DNA of 30,727 bases from Priapulus caudatus (GCF_000485595.1 NW_014577075.1:143661-174387); one strand, 5' to 3'. Positions 1-9,419 are shown, numbered from the stretch's first letter. The notes: generated from the sequence alone by a model not told the origin. Translations and numbers: made by a program.

Positions 1-875
1 ACCAAAGCGAAGCCCCTCTACATCAACCCGAAATTCACTCACCCACCTACATAATTAAACAACTACCCGCACGCCTCAACCGTAGGATATCAGACATACC
101 TCGTGCAGCAAGGAAGCATTTGACAAGCTAAGCCACTCTACGAAAAAACTCTAAAAACAAGCGGATTTACCGAAAACCTTACATACGCCAGCCGCAACAC
201 ATCTGCACCCGCCAAGAAAACAGAAAAAGGAACATAATCTGGTTAACCTCCATACCAAAACGTCAAACTAATATCGGCAAAACCTCTCTCAACCAACTCA
301 TCCAGAAGCATTTCCACAAAGACACACAATTCCACTCTATCTTCAACAACAAGACACGTAAAGTCGCAGTTACAGGCCACGGAAAATAATTTTATAGCAA
401 CCATATTAACAGCACAAACAAGAAATAACAGGCGACAACCCCCGTCCGCTCCCAGAACGTATGCAACTGCCGAAAAGAAAACATGTCCACTCGACAATAC
501 TGCCTCTGCCAACCAGCCTATCTGGCAACGCAGCTCGTAACTACAGATGAAGACACCACAGAAAGACCTACATCGGACTTACAGAGGGAAATTTAAACAA
601 CGACACCTCAACACAAGCTATCATTTCGAACAGAAAATACGCTAACAGCCCTGAACTCTCAAAGCACCCCTGGAAAACTCAACACACGAAAGAAAATTAT
701 ACAATCAACTGGTCAATCATCACTTCAGCAAGCCCATACAACAACATCTCCAAAATATGCAATCTCTGTTTACAGAAAAACTTTACATCACTAAAAGCCG
801 ACAAATATTCAAAATATCAAAATCAAATATCAAAATCATCAAAGTCAGGCTCCTCATCAAAAGATCTGAAACTAA
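1..875 (+). pseudogene. Penelope-like RT end / GIY-YIG endonuclease coding remnant, multiply frameshifted
   Basis: Reading frames 1, 2 and 3 each carry short pieces of the protein seen more cleanly in copy 2: PLYIN near 16-30, the cysteine-rich linker, YIGLTEG near 569, and CNLCL near 758. The element's stop codon lies near 873-875. Bases are lost in several homopolymers, and there is at least one non-homopolymer deletion (one base lost in the Ala codon just before the conserved C-terminal Glu). No frame longer than about 90 codons survives. This is either an old, decayed copy or a poorly polished assembly stretch. Confidence 0.8.
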
Positions 876-1347
876 TTTCGCCAAGAGAAAAGTATTACTA
901 ATGAATACGAAAAGCAGCCAGAGAAGCTGGAGAATCCTCGGCGATTTAACATCCGACCCACGCTACCACAGCCTGAGCCGTCGCCTCGACCTGCGTGCAC
1001 GGCGACCCTGTTGCTAGATCCTCAGTCTCCTGCCACCGGTCTTAGGTACGTTTGCACGGCTATCAACGGCTCAACGAAACGGCTTGCTCACGCGTCTCAC
1101 GGTGGATGAAGCGGCCAGATTCATCCCGCGGGGACGCGACGCCGCGGGAGCGACGACCACACGCCGCACGTACAGCCACGACAGAGAAAGCAGCTGACAG
1201 GGAGAGTCACCCACGTTGGTCGCGGTCGCGGGACGGAGAAAGGAAGGTCACGACGGCAGCTCCTAACTCCGCGGCAGCGGCGGGGCGGCGGATTGTCGCC
1301 GCGCGCGTGTAGCCGTAAACTAACGCGTTTTCTCGCGCGACACTTTT
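1..1347 (+). mobile_element. Penelope-like retrotransposon, decayed 3' portion (copy 1)
   Basis: The sequence is collinear with 7157-8483 over its whole length, but with many one- to few-base insertions and deletions. It starts inside the reverse-transcriptase end of the element and so continues left of the window. It contains the linker, the GIY-YIG nuclease part (the YIG codons lie near 569-577) and the GC-rich 3' tail from about 876 to 1347. Homology with copy 2 stops near 1347, just after the shared end ...gcgcgacacttt. Penelope-like elements are retroelements that pair a reverse transcriptase with a GIY-YIG endonuclease. This copy cannot encode either. Confidence 0.85.
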
Positions 1348-1657
1348 TATAGCGTAGCGCAGTGCATAGATTGGTGTTAAGTTGCGGACGCGACGGGGGC
1401 TCAAGTGTGCCGCCTATTTACGAGAGAGTAGGAGTGAATTTTCGCCGTGCCAGCGCGATACGATTAGTATGCGAAAGTCGTCGTCTACTCGTTAGAGTCA
1501 TAGTTATGAGATTGAGACCAGTGCGCCTGTTCCACACACAATGTTTATCCAAGTATTTATATATATGTGGTATATATGTGTGTGTATATATGTATGTATG
1601 TGTATGATATATATTATCCTACCCCTGTATAAGTCTAGGAACTGCTGTTGAATGTTT
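1348..1657. other. Unique intron DNA with a TA/TG-rich microsatellite
   Basis: About 310 bases between the end of PLE copy 1 and the 300-base repeat. The left two thirds are GC-balanced and unique within the window; 1556-1612 is a TATA/TGTA microsatellite. I see no gene, and no target-site duplication linking the two elements. Confidence 0.5.
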
Positions 1658-1957
1658 GTTTTTTTTAGATCGGATCAATCTATAAATGGCGACAATATAG
1701 ATTGGCGGCATTAGAAACAAACAAAAAAGTCAAAAGCTCGAACAATACACCAGCCAGCAACAATAGATCGTTAACAATAGAACTATAAACAAATAACAAT
1801 AGATACAACTAAAACAATCGCGCATTCATGTATATATAGTTATAGTAGTATATAAGGTTTATTTTCATTATAAGCCTGTCTGAAGATAAGCGTGGAACTC
1901 GGAGTAAGCAGCTAAAAGTGTATTCTTGTCTTTAATTTATGTACAGACTACAATTTA
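1658..1957 (-). repeat. 300-base unclassified interspersed repeat, left copy (uninterrupted)
   Basis: The reverse complement aligns with 6171-6894 once the MITE at 6281-6696 is removed. In this copy the A-rich end faces left (T-run at about 1658-1666 on +) and the other end, aaattgtagtctgta on the minus strand, lies near 1957. The two copies share the same extent, so this is a defined element rather than a random duplication. I see no terminal inverted repeats and no convincing RNA polymerase III boxes. A SINE, a solo terminal repeat or the 3' end of a non-LTR element with an A tail all remain possible. Confidence 0.75.
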
Positions 1958-1991
1958 TATATCTACTATATATTATCTATATATATAAATG

Positions 1992-2022
<31 letters not shown>

Positions 2023-2024
2023 TG
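1958..2024. repeat. TA microsatellite
   Basis: Nearly pure TA/ATAT with a few interrupting bases, directly following the 300-base repeat. Confidence 0.9.
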
Positions 2025-2434
2025 ATTTAGATATCCTATCCGTGAGCGAACCGATTCCGCATTAAGACTTCTCAAATGCGCTTAAACGACAGCAATACTA
2101 CGCCCACACTAGCGCAAAATAGTTCTTGGCACGAAAACACGAGTTATACTTCTTAATTGCATGAGTAATCCAGATAGCATGTGATGTAAACAAATTGCAT
2201 GATTCATTCTGTAATCATCAACGTTCCGTCGATTGTTGCGTTAGAGTTAGTGGCAGCTGTGCCTGGTCTATGTAAGCGTGACATATTTTTAGCTTAATGA
2301 GGTATTAAACACGACGAGAGTTTTCCAGATTTGGACGCAGGCACGCGCGCGCGCAGCCGAGCGCTTGCATTTCTCCTCGGGCGCCTGCATCGCCTCCGAT
2401 TCTATGATATCAGCACGGGGAGTGTTTGCCAACA
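2025..2434. other. Unique intron DNA, nothing recognised
   Basis: Roughly balanced composition with no repeat or reading frame of note. A short run of CG dinucleotides is present near 2345-2352. Confidence 0.4.
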
Positions 2435-2566
2435 GTTTGTGATGCCTTAACGAGGAGAGATCTATGTGGCAGCACCCCCACCCTCGCGCACCATCCACTC
2501 AACGTGTGTGATGCCTTGACGAGGAGATTTCTATGTACCAGCACCTCCACCCATCTTCCACTAAAC
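2435..2566. repeat. Two-copy tandem duplication, about 69 bases
   Basis: 2435-2503 and 2504-2566 share gatgcctt.acgaggaga, tctatgt..cagcacc.ccaccc and tccact.aac. The second copy is a few bases shorter. A CAACAC hexamer run (about 2570-2599) follows directly. Confidence 0.8.
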
Positions 2567-2689
2567 GCCGCCACCAACACCAACACCAACACCAACACCG
2601 CGATCTGCAAAACTCGATGCGCTGCCGGCGGTTTTTGCATCGTGTATTTCTATTTCCTCGTCCGCGGTTCTTCTCACGTGTGCGATGAT

Positions 2690-2929
2690 TCGGCTGCTGC
2701 TGCTGCTGCTGCTGCTATTGCTGTACTGCTACTACTGCTGCTGGCTGCTGCTGCTATGCTGGCGCTGCTTGCTGCTGCTGCTGCGCTGCTACTGCTGCTG
2801 CTACTGCTACTGACTGCTGCTGCTGCTGCTAATGCTGCTGCGCTGCTGCGCTCGCTGGCTAGTGCTACGCTGCTGCTGCTGCTGCTTGCTGTCTTGCTGC
2901 TACTGCATCATCATCATCATCATCATCAT
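2690..2929. repeat. Imperfect CTG repeat ending in CAT repeat
   Basis: CTG triplets interrupted by CTA, CTT and GCG run to about 2905, then eight CAT triplets follow to 2929. It reads as polyAla/polyLeu in + frames and nothing meaningful on the other strand, with no splice context. I treat it as a microsatellite, not an exon. Confidence 0.9.
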
Positions 2930-2984
2930 TCGCACTTGACGAATCGAATATACGTTTACACGCGCTCGCACACTCTACCCCTCT

Positions 2985-3165
2985 CCCCATCCATTCTCTC
3001 TCGCTCGCACTCTCGCTCGCTCTTCTTTGATTTTTTTCTCTCCTTTCTTCCTCCCTTCCCTCCATCCCGCCCCTTCCCTCTCTACTTACTTACGCCCTCC
3101 ATCTCATTCTCTTCGCTGTCTCTCGATATTTCTCACTCTCGCTCCCATCTCTCTTGCGATCATGC
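2985..3165. repeat. Pyrimidine-rich low-complexity tract
   Basis: CTCTC, CTCC and TTCC blocks on the + strand with few purines. A short G-run stretch follows at 3305-3335 (ggggtgcgggg followed by a run of ten or more G). Confidence 0.8.
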
Positions 3166-3463
3166 GGGCCGTCACCCTTTACATAAGTTTCTCTCTGTAT
3201 AACCCAACGGAATATCCACCCCCACCCCCTACCACCACCGATGGCCGTCTTACTTCGATTTCGCGATCAGGTTGGTAGGAAAAAGTGGTTAATATGATTA
3301 TTGCGCGCGGGGTGCGGGGTGGGGGGGGGGTCAGGAAAAGGTTTATATTAGGTTGGGCTGTGAGGTGAGTGAGACCGGGCACTGCCGTGACAAGCATGCG
3401 GCAGCCGTGCGAGTGACTGATGGAAGGCCCGGGAGTCTGCCGGTGTCAGTGTGAGCGTGTATA

Positions 3464-3871
3464 GCTATGCTGCTGGCTGGCTGCTGGCTGCGGTGGTGCT
3501 GCTGCTGCTGCTACTGCTGCTGCTGTGCCTGCTGCTGCTGCTGCTGCTACTAGCTGCTGCTGCTGCTGGTGGTAGTGGTCGTACTGCTTGCTGCTGCTGC
3601 TGTTGCGGCTGGGTATGGTGCTGTGGCTGCGGCTGTCGAGGGTGGCGGTGATTAGTGACGGCGACGCCGGCGGCGGTAGTGGTACTGCCTTCTGCTGCTG
3701 CTGCTGCGGCTGCTGCTGTCGGCGGCGGTGATGCTGCTGCTGCTGGTGGTAGTGGTCGTACTGCTTGCTGCTGCTGCTGTTGCTGCTGGTGATGTTGCTG
3801 TGGCTGCTGCTGTCGAGGGTGGCTGTGATTAGTGACGGCGACGGCGGCGGCGGTGGTGTTGGTGCTGCCGC

Positions 3872-3903
<32 letters not shown>

Positions 3904-3913
3904 ATACTGATAG

Positions 3914-3948
<35 letters not shown>

Positions 3949-3975
3949 ATGCCGATGATGATGATGATGATGATG
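3464..3975. repeat. CTG/GAT compound trinucleotide repeat with a 180-base internal duplication
   Basis: CTG-rich DNA throughout, ending in GAT repeats at about 3892-3903 and 3955-3975. Two blocks of about 139 bases, 3552-3690 and 3732-3870, align end to end (ggtggtagtggtcgtactg, then tgtcgagggtgg, then gtgattagtgacggcgac). This gives a duplication offset of exactly 180 bases. Long reading frames here are polyLeu, polyAla, polySer or polyGln artefacts of the repeat. Confidence 0.85.
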
Positions 3976-4039
3976 CAGCTTATACATCTGCGGGCTGCGT
4001 GCGCGATAGACGTTGCTTGGTTTAGCGTCAGATCTCTCA

Positions 4040-5738
4040 TGTAGACATCCACACGGCTGGTCATTGCAGTGGCAATGCAATGTAGGAGTCAGCTGATCAT
4101 GCTGAATCACTAGTAGCGTGGATTGCCTTTTTTATTCAAAAATAAATTTTCAAGAATTTTTTTAAATAATTTGTTAAATTATAATTTTTTCTCGTTTATG
4201 TTAAGTTTATATATTTTCATAGCATGTTTGGTCTTTTTACAATTAAATTTGCATTATAAAATAATGTTACGATGTCAAACATTCCGTTCGAACGTTTAAA
4301 ATATCGATTTCTGTGTAACCTCTACATGGCTGGCTGTGTCACGCTATAGTCGTATGTAATTACTACACCCAATGTCATGATATAGCCACCTAAAAAGACG
4401 CCGAAAATGACTTCGGGGCGGAAGGCAAGCTACTTTAAAGTAGACAGACACTCTCGTTTCTCTCGCTCTAACTCGCCTAGTCGAAAACCGGGCGCGCAAG
4501 AAGAACAGATAAAACAATGCCGTGGAAACCCTCCAGAGATTTCGTCCTCAATTTAGCCGGGCTTAATAGCCGTGCTCGCCTCGCGGATATTGCGACGAGT
4601 GCAAAATAAAGGTGTCTCGAGCACATTTATTAGCTCAAAATGGGCCTTATGTCGCTATTATCACCGCCATATTAAGAAACGTGCGCGGCCTGGTAATGCC
4701 TCATCAACTCATGGGAGGCTTTCATTTCAGCCGGATGTCGGCTTTCATGTGGCCTTTACTAGCGGCAGCGGTGTTATTTATTGTCAGCCGCGTGCAGGCG
4801 GACACATACACGCGGACACATGCACGTAGGTGCACACTGATTGCATATTGCATCTCGCCCGAGTTATCTGCAGACGGGGGACACGTGCGCGCGCGCCGCC
4901 CCGCGGTACACACGCTCTCTACCCCGCGGCACAAAACAAGAGAGCAGATGTAATAGGGCGAGTATCTAGGTCTATGAGCGTGCGTGAATGTTCAGCGTAG
5001 GTATTTATTGACATGAATTTATATACGAGGTCTGGGTTGCGAGGGAGGGGAGCAGGGATGGGGGTGGTTGGTGGGGTGTAACTGTTTTGTGTTCCCCCTT
5101 GCCACCAAGCGCGTAGAAAGTCGTGGGTGGAGCCAGGAGAAAGCCCTGTATATGCCACCCCCGCTCGCTACCACCTGCGTGCGCTAGTCGAATTTATTCG
5201 AGAGGAAGTAAGGGGAGGGGTGTTTAAGTATCATGTCCAATAGCTCGAGCGCGTCGGCCGTGTCTGTGTGCGTGATAGAGCCCAGATTGGCCGCCGGCTA
5301 TTTTGCGCTGAGATAGTTGGAGTTGTTGAGTGCAAGATAGCCCTCACTGAAAAATGAGCGCATGCACTTAAGAAGTCTTTGTGGCGACTGTTGACCCCTT
5401 TTAATCACTATCGCAATGCTGATTCGAACTTTGCCTTCGGAGACATGATTGTTATATAAAACCTGTTTCTTTGTGAGGGTCCACCTTATTCCATTCCCGG
5501 CCGATGTCATTAATAATGTTTGCATTTCTAGTTCCCAGCGCTAGTTTTTTTTCGCGCCGCTGAATTTCTGCCAAACTTGTCCGGACTTTATGGCAGCGAA
5601 CGTGCCGGCGCGGAATAAAAGGCATCTCAGCGAAAGCCGCGCTTACAGTTAGCAAAGCAAACATGGATTTTGTTGAAGGTGGGGGCGCACTATAACACCG
5701 TGAGACGGCGCCGCCGCGCACAACACTGTGTGACGTGT
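4040..5738. other. Mostly unique, CpG-containing intron DNA
   Basis: 4110-4330 is AT-rich. 4500-4790 is low-repeat and carries several TTAT/TAAT-type homeodomain-like cores (tttattagc near 4627, ccatattaag near 4668, ggtaatgcc near 4691). 4795-4905 is CA/CG-rich. 5035-5080 has G runs on the + strand that could form a quadruplex. 5230-5660 is again low-repeat and CpG-containing. No reading frame here has recognisable domains. Regulatory function is only a guess from composition. Confidence 0.35.
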
Positions 5739-5936
5739 GTCAAACAGAAACAATGCGCGTTCACCTGACAAGCAGAAACAATGCGTTACGAGGGTCATCA
5801 GCATGGGAATATTCTAATTCGTCCGACAAATAGAAGCAGTGCTTGCTCGCACGACAAACAGAAACAATGTGCGTTCGCTTGACGTGCAAAGACAACTTAT
5901 GTTCGCATGACAAATAGAGATAATGCGTGCGTCGTG
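5739..5936. repeat. 28-base degenerate minisatellite, about 7 units
   Basis: Unit starts at 5739, 5767, (5795), 5825, 5853, 5881 and 5909: a strict 28-base step except for one 30-base, highly diverged unit at 5795. The typical unit begins gacaaacagaaacaatg and continues cgttcgc. The aacaatg core, which resembles a SOX-protein site, is intact in at least three units. A separate short run of cggaata / ctggaat motifs follows at 6098-6152. Confidence 0.8.
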
Positions 5937-6170
5937 CGGGTGAACGTCGAAATGTTCCGGTGTGGGAATTTTTCTTATCATTGCGCCGCGGCGGGAGGTA
6001 TTTCGGCTGCCTTCGTTACACGAGACCTACCGCTACTGTGCGTCGTGATAAAACCACACGCCTCAGCGAGCAGAGCGCAGATTGCAGGTGGAGTAGAGCC
6101 GGAATACTGCTGGAGTGCGGACGGAATATAGCTGGAATTTAAACGGAATATATATAATTGCAGAGCGTAA

Positions 6171-6894
6171 TAAATTGTAGTCTGTAGACAAATTAAAGAC
6201 AAGACATCACGTTTAGCTGTTACTCCGAGTTTCACGCTTACGCCGATCATCAGACAGACTTTAATGAAGAATAAACCTTAAGCTGGGGGCACACGAGCGT
6301 ATTTTATCGCCCGATCGCGGCGATTAAAATCGCCAGCGAATTTATACGCCCAATCACGAAGGGGCACACGTAGCGAATTTGAGAGCGTACGCGTACGCCA
6401 CTCGACGGAATCACATGATCACATGATGCATCACATGATATCAACAACACGTCCGATTGGTATAAAAAAATCGATCGCTCGACAAAATACGCCGGACACG
6501 GGCACACGAGCGAATTTGCCAGTAAATAATCGCCGGCGTAAATAATCGGCCGAAAATATCTAACATTTTCGATACGGGCGATTCGTACGGGCGATTAAAA
6601 TCGGCGTCGCCGTGAACGGGCACACGAGCGAATATTTCGAGCGATTTTAAAATTCGCCGCGATCGGGCGATAAAATACGCTTGTGTGCCCCTACCATTAT
6701 ATACATACTATAACCTATATATATACATGAATGGCGCTATTGTTTTAGTTATCTATTGTTATGTAGTTCTATAGTTCTATAGTTAAATCGATCTATTGTT
6801 CTGCTGGTCTATTGTTGTTCGGATTTTGACTTTTTTTGTTTGTTTCTAATCTTATTGCCGCCATTTATATCTGATCCGATCTATAAAAAAAAAA
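6171..6894 (+). repeat. 300-base unclassified interspersed repeat, right copy (inverted, interrupted by a MITE)
   Basis: It is the inverted partner of 1658-1957. The left part is 6171-6280 and the right part 6697-6894; the 416-base MITE sits between them. Shared blocks include ctccgagtt.cacgctta, gtcaaaa..cgaacaa (reverse strand) and the A-rich terminus, here gatctat followed by ten A at 6885-6894. Several small indels separate the copies. The A-rich end directly abuts the truncated start of PLE copy 2. Confidence 0.78.
6281..6696. mobile_element. Harbinger-like MITE with TTA target-site duplication
   Basis: The ends are inverted: the left end runs agctgggggcacacgagcg, then tattttatcgcccgatcgcg; the reverse complement of the right end reads tggtaggggcacacaagcg with the same continuation, so the match extends about 45 bases. 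TTA lies on both sides (6278-6280 and 6697-6699). The uninterrupted repeat copy at 1658-1957 has the same flanks (aaacc and tatac on the reverse strand) joined by a single TTA, so this is a genuine insertion. A 3-base TWA duplication is typical of the PIF/Harbinger superfamily. At 416 bases with no coding capacity it must have been moved in trans. The interior is rich in cgattaaaatcg-like palindromes. Confidence 0.85.
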
Positions 6895-6896
6895 TA

Positions 6897-8033
6897 TCGA
6901 GCTAGTTGCACTATTTATTCTGAACAATCTATGCGACAAGTACGGAAAGGACAACATCAGGACTATACAGAGATGACGGACTCGCAATTTTCAAGAACAC
7001 CACAGGTTCACACGCAGAAAGAATAAAGAAGGACATAACGAAACGCTTCCAAGAACACGGTCTGAACATTACCTTACAAGCCAACCTGAAAGTAGCAGAC
7101 AACCTTGACATCACGCTTAATCTAACAAACGGATCATACCGCCCCTACAGAAAACCAAACGACGAGCCACTCTACATCAACACGAAATTCAACCACCCAC
7201 CTACCATAATTAAACAACTACCCGCAGCCATCAACCGTAGGATATCAGACATCTCGTGCAGCAAGGAAGCATTTGACAAAGCTAAGCCCCTCTACGAAAA
7301 AAACTCTAAAAACAAGCGGATTTACCGAAAACCTTACATACGCCAGCCGCAACACATCTGCACCCGCAAGAAAGAACAGAAAAAGGAACATAATCTGGTT
7401 TAACCCTCCATACAGCCAAAACGTCCAAACTAATATCGGCAAAACCTTCCTCAACCTCATCCAGAAGCATTTCCACAAAGAACACAAATTCCACTCTATC
7501 TTCAACAAGAACAACGTAAAAGTCGCAGCTGCACGGAAAATAATTTTATAGCAACCATAATTAACAAGCACGACAAGAAAATAACCAGCGACAACCCCGT
7601 CCCCTCCCAGAACGTATGCAACTGCCGAAAAGAAGAACAATGTCCACTCGACAATAACTGCCTCTCAACCAGCCTAGTCTGCAACGCACGCGTAACTACA
7701 GATGAAGACACCACAGGAAAGAACTACATCGGACTTACAGAGGGAACATTTAAACAACGACACACTCAACACAAGCTATCATTTCGAAACAGAAAATACG
7801 CTAACAGCACTGAACTCTCAACGCACACCTGGAAATTCAGACACGACAAGAAAAATTATACAATCAACTGGTCAATCATCACTTCAGCAAGCCCATACAA
7901 CAACATCTCCAAAATATGCAATCTCTGTTTAGCAGAAAAACTTTACATCACTAAAGCCGACAAATATCAAAATATCAAAATCAAAATATCAAAATATCAA
8001 AAGTCAGGCTCCTCATCAAAAGATCTGAACTAA
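6897..8033 (+). pseudogene. Penelope-like RT (C-terminal half) plus GIY-YIG endonuclease, three frame breaks
   Basis: First piece (6897-6956): ELVALFILNNLCDKYGK-type sequence leading into the catalytic block. One extra base at about 6957-6959 shifts the frame just before GLYRDDGLAIF (from 6960), where YRDD is the Penelope-family active-site motif. The frame runs through KPNDEPLYIN to an A-run of seven at about 7300, one base too long (copy 1 has six), which moves it to another frame. A compensating loss at about 7515-7545 restores it. From 7548 to the stop at 8031-8033 the frame is fully open. This part carries the Cys-rich linker CNCRKEEQC.L (from 7617), the nuclease motif YIGLTEG (7725) with its FKQR arginine, and CNLCLAEKL (7917), whose Glu is expected to bind metal. 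Frame breaks at homopolymers could be sequencing errors, but the missing 5' half makes this copy non-autonomous in any case. Confidence 0.87.
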
Positions 8034-8483
8034 TTTCGCCAAGAGAAAAAGTATTACTTAATGAACACGAAAAGCACAGGAGAAGCTGGAGAATCCTCAG
8101 CGATTTAACATCCGACCCACGCTACCACAGCTGAGCCCGTCGCCTCGACCTGCGTGCACGGGCACTGTTGCTAGATCCTCAGTGTCCTGCCACGGTCTTA
8201 GGTCACCGTTGCCACGGACAACGGCATCGACAACGGCTTGCTCTCGCGTCTCACGGTGGATGACGGCCAGATCATCCCCGGACAGCGACGCCGCGGTGAG
8301 CGACGACCACCGCCGCACGTACAGCCACGACAGAGAAAGAGCTGACAGGGAGAGTCACCCACGTGAGGTCGCGGGGACGTGGAAGGAGGTCACGGTACGG
8401 CAGCATCCTATCCGCGGCAGCGGCGGCGGCGGAGTGCTGCAGCGTGTGACGTAAACTAACGCGTTTTCTCGCGCGACACTTTT
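8034..8483 (+). other. 3' untranslated tail of PLE copy 2
   Basis: GC-rich, non-coding, and shared with about 876-1347 in copy 1, including ctcgacctgcgtgcac, cgcgtctcacggtgga and the terminal block taacgcgttttctcgcgcga. Shared only between the element copies, so it belongs to the element, not the host. Confidence 0.75.
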
Positions 8484-9390
8484 AATAATGGCTATGCACT
8501 TCACGATACATATCTACAATAGCTAATAATACCTAATAAGGTATTATTAGCTCTTGATATCTATAACATCTCTTTACCTCTAAAAAACACATTTATAATA
8601 GGCTCAACACTTCATGACTATCACATCTTTCTTCATGCTTCTCTCGACATCTCTACAACACATATATATATATATAATATATATTTACTGCTAGATGCAT
8701 CTGTTCACTCGTGCTTATACGATGTATAGAACAGCTCTGTATGTTGTCGCAATCCTATACGCGATACTCTATAGTGGCGCTCTATACGTACATGCCGCTA
8801 TATGTAGATTGCGTCATCGCGCGTGTGTCAGTTGTCGGTTCGTGAGAAATCCAGCACGTGTTTACTCGCCCGCCGATCATGTATCCATCTATCGGCCACG
8901 CTCGCGCACAATAGCCATTTGTTTGGGCTATTTCGCATTAAGGTAGATCAGCGAGCGCGACCATAATGCAAATAGTCATTAATAAATGAGTTTATCATAG
9001 CTGCACGCGCGCAGCAGCAGCAGCGAGTTGAGCAGGTAGCCGGTGCGCACAGGTGGTCCGCCGTGGCTGCCTGAATTACGCATAATATCTATTACTGATA
9101 ACATCTAATGTCCATGCAGGGTCTTGCAGCCGCGCGCGCACTGTTGTTAGCCTGTACTCTGAATGAGGCATTGTGTGTGGTTGCATGGAATGATTTCACA
9201 ATGCGTGCATCAATAATCATGCTATCTGCGGCGGACGCAATTAATACGTTAACACGGATAGGCTGTATATAAGCAATATATAATATATAATATGCATGGC
9301 GCCCCCGCACGCGCCTGCCTTACGCCTCGGCGGCGCATTGTGAGTAGTGCAGATAGCGTAAGCAGCTTCTTAAGGGTGAGGGAGGGGTAG
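8484..9390. other. Unique intron DNA with AT hairpin, TA run and possible homeodomain/POU sites
   Basis: 8521-8552 is a perfect 13-base inverted repeat (agctaataatacc) with a 6-base loop. 8658-8686 is a TA microsatellite. 8966-8973 is a consensus octamer atgcaaat, followed by cattaataaat at 8977-8987. 9180-9290 is AT-rich with attaat and atcaataatcat motifs. No coding evidence. A regulatory role is conjecture. Confidence 0.4.
8521..8552. repeat. Perfect 13-base inverted repeat (AT-rich hairpin)
   Basis: Left arm 8521-8533, loop taataa 8534-8539, right arm 8540-8552, no mismatches. It is very AT-rich and lacks a miRNA-sized stem. It lies about 40 bases beyond the end of PLE copy 2. Confidence 0.75.
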
Positions 9391-9419
9391 TGAGTCTTCA
9401 TCTTCAAAAATGCTCGTGC

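Larger units (their letters stand above)
6897..8483 (+). mobile_element. Penelope-like retrotransposon, 5'-truncated (copy 2)
   Basis: The copy begins in the middle of the reverse transcriptase, a few codons before the catalytic YRDD, and runs through the GIY-YIG endonuclease to a GC-rich tail of about 450 bases (8034-8483). The end is defined by loss of homology to copy 1. 5' truncation is common for such elements. The truncation point falls directly at the A-run of the 300-base repeat. I see no clear target-site duplication. It is in the same orientation as copy 1, about 7.15 kb away. Confidence 0.88.

Noticed and set aside
2435-2566. In-frame repeated peptide (VCDALTRR) as a coding repeat
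   Set aside because: The duplication step (69) is a multiple of three by chance; only two units, adjacent to microsatellites, no other coding evidence.
3465-4064. 199-codon minus-strand frame rich in Ser, Ala and Gln
   Set aside because: CTG/GAT microsatellite; homopolymer frames exist in all phases.
4612-4953. 113-codon + frame with a hydrophobic segment (MWPLLAAAVLFIV)
   Set aside because: No recognised family, ends in CA-repeat-encoded residues, no splice or promoter support; overlapping frames of similar length exist.
6171-6894. 300-base repeat as a tRNA-derived SINE
   Set aside because: tgttcgg near 6827 is a weak B-box resemblance, with no matching A box at the right distance, so the class is left open.
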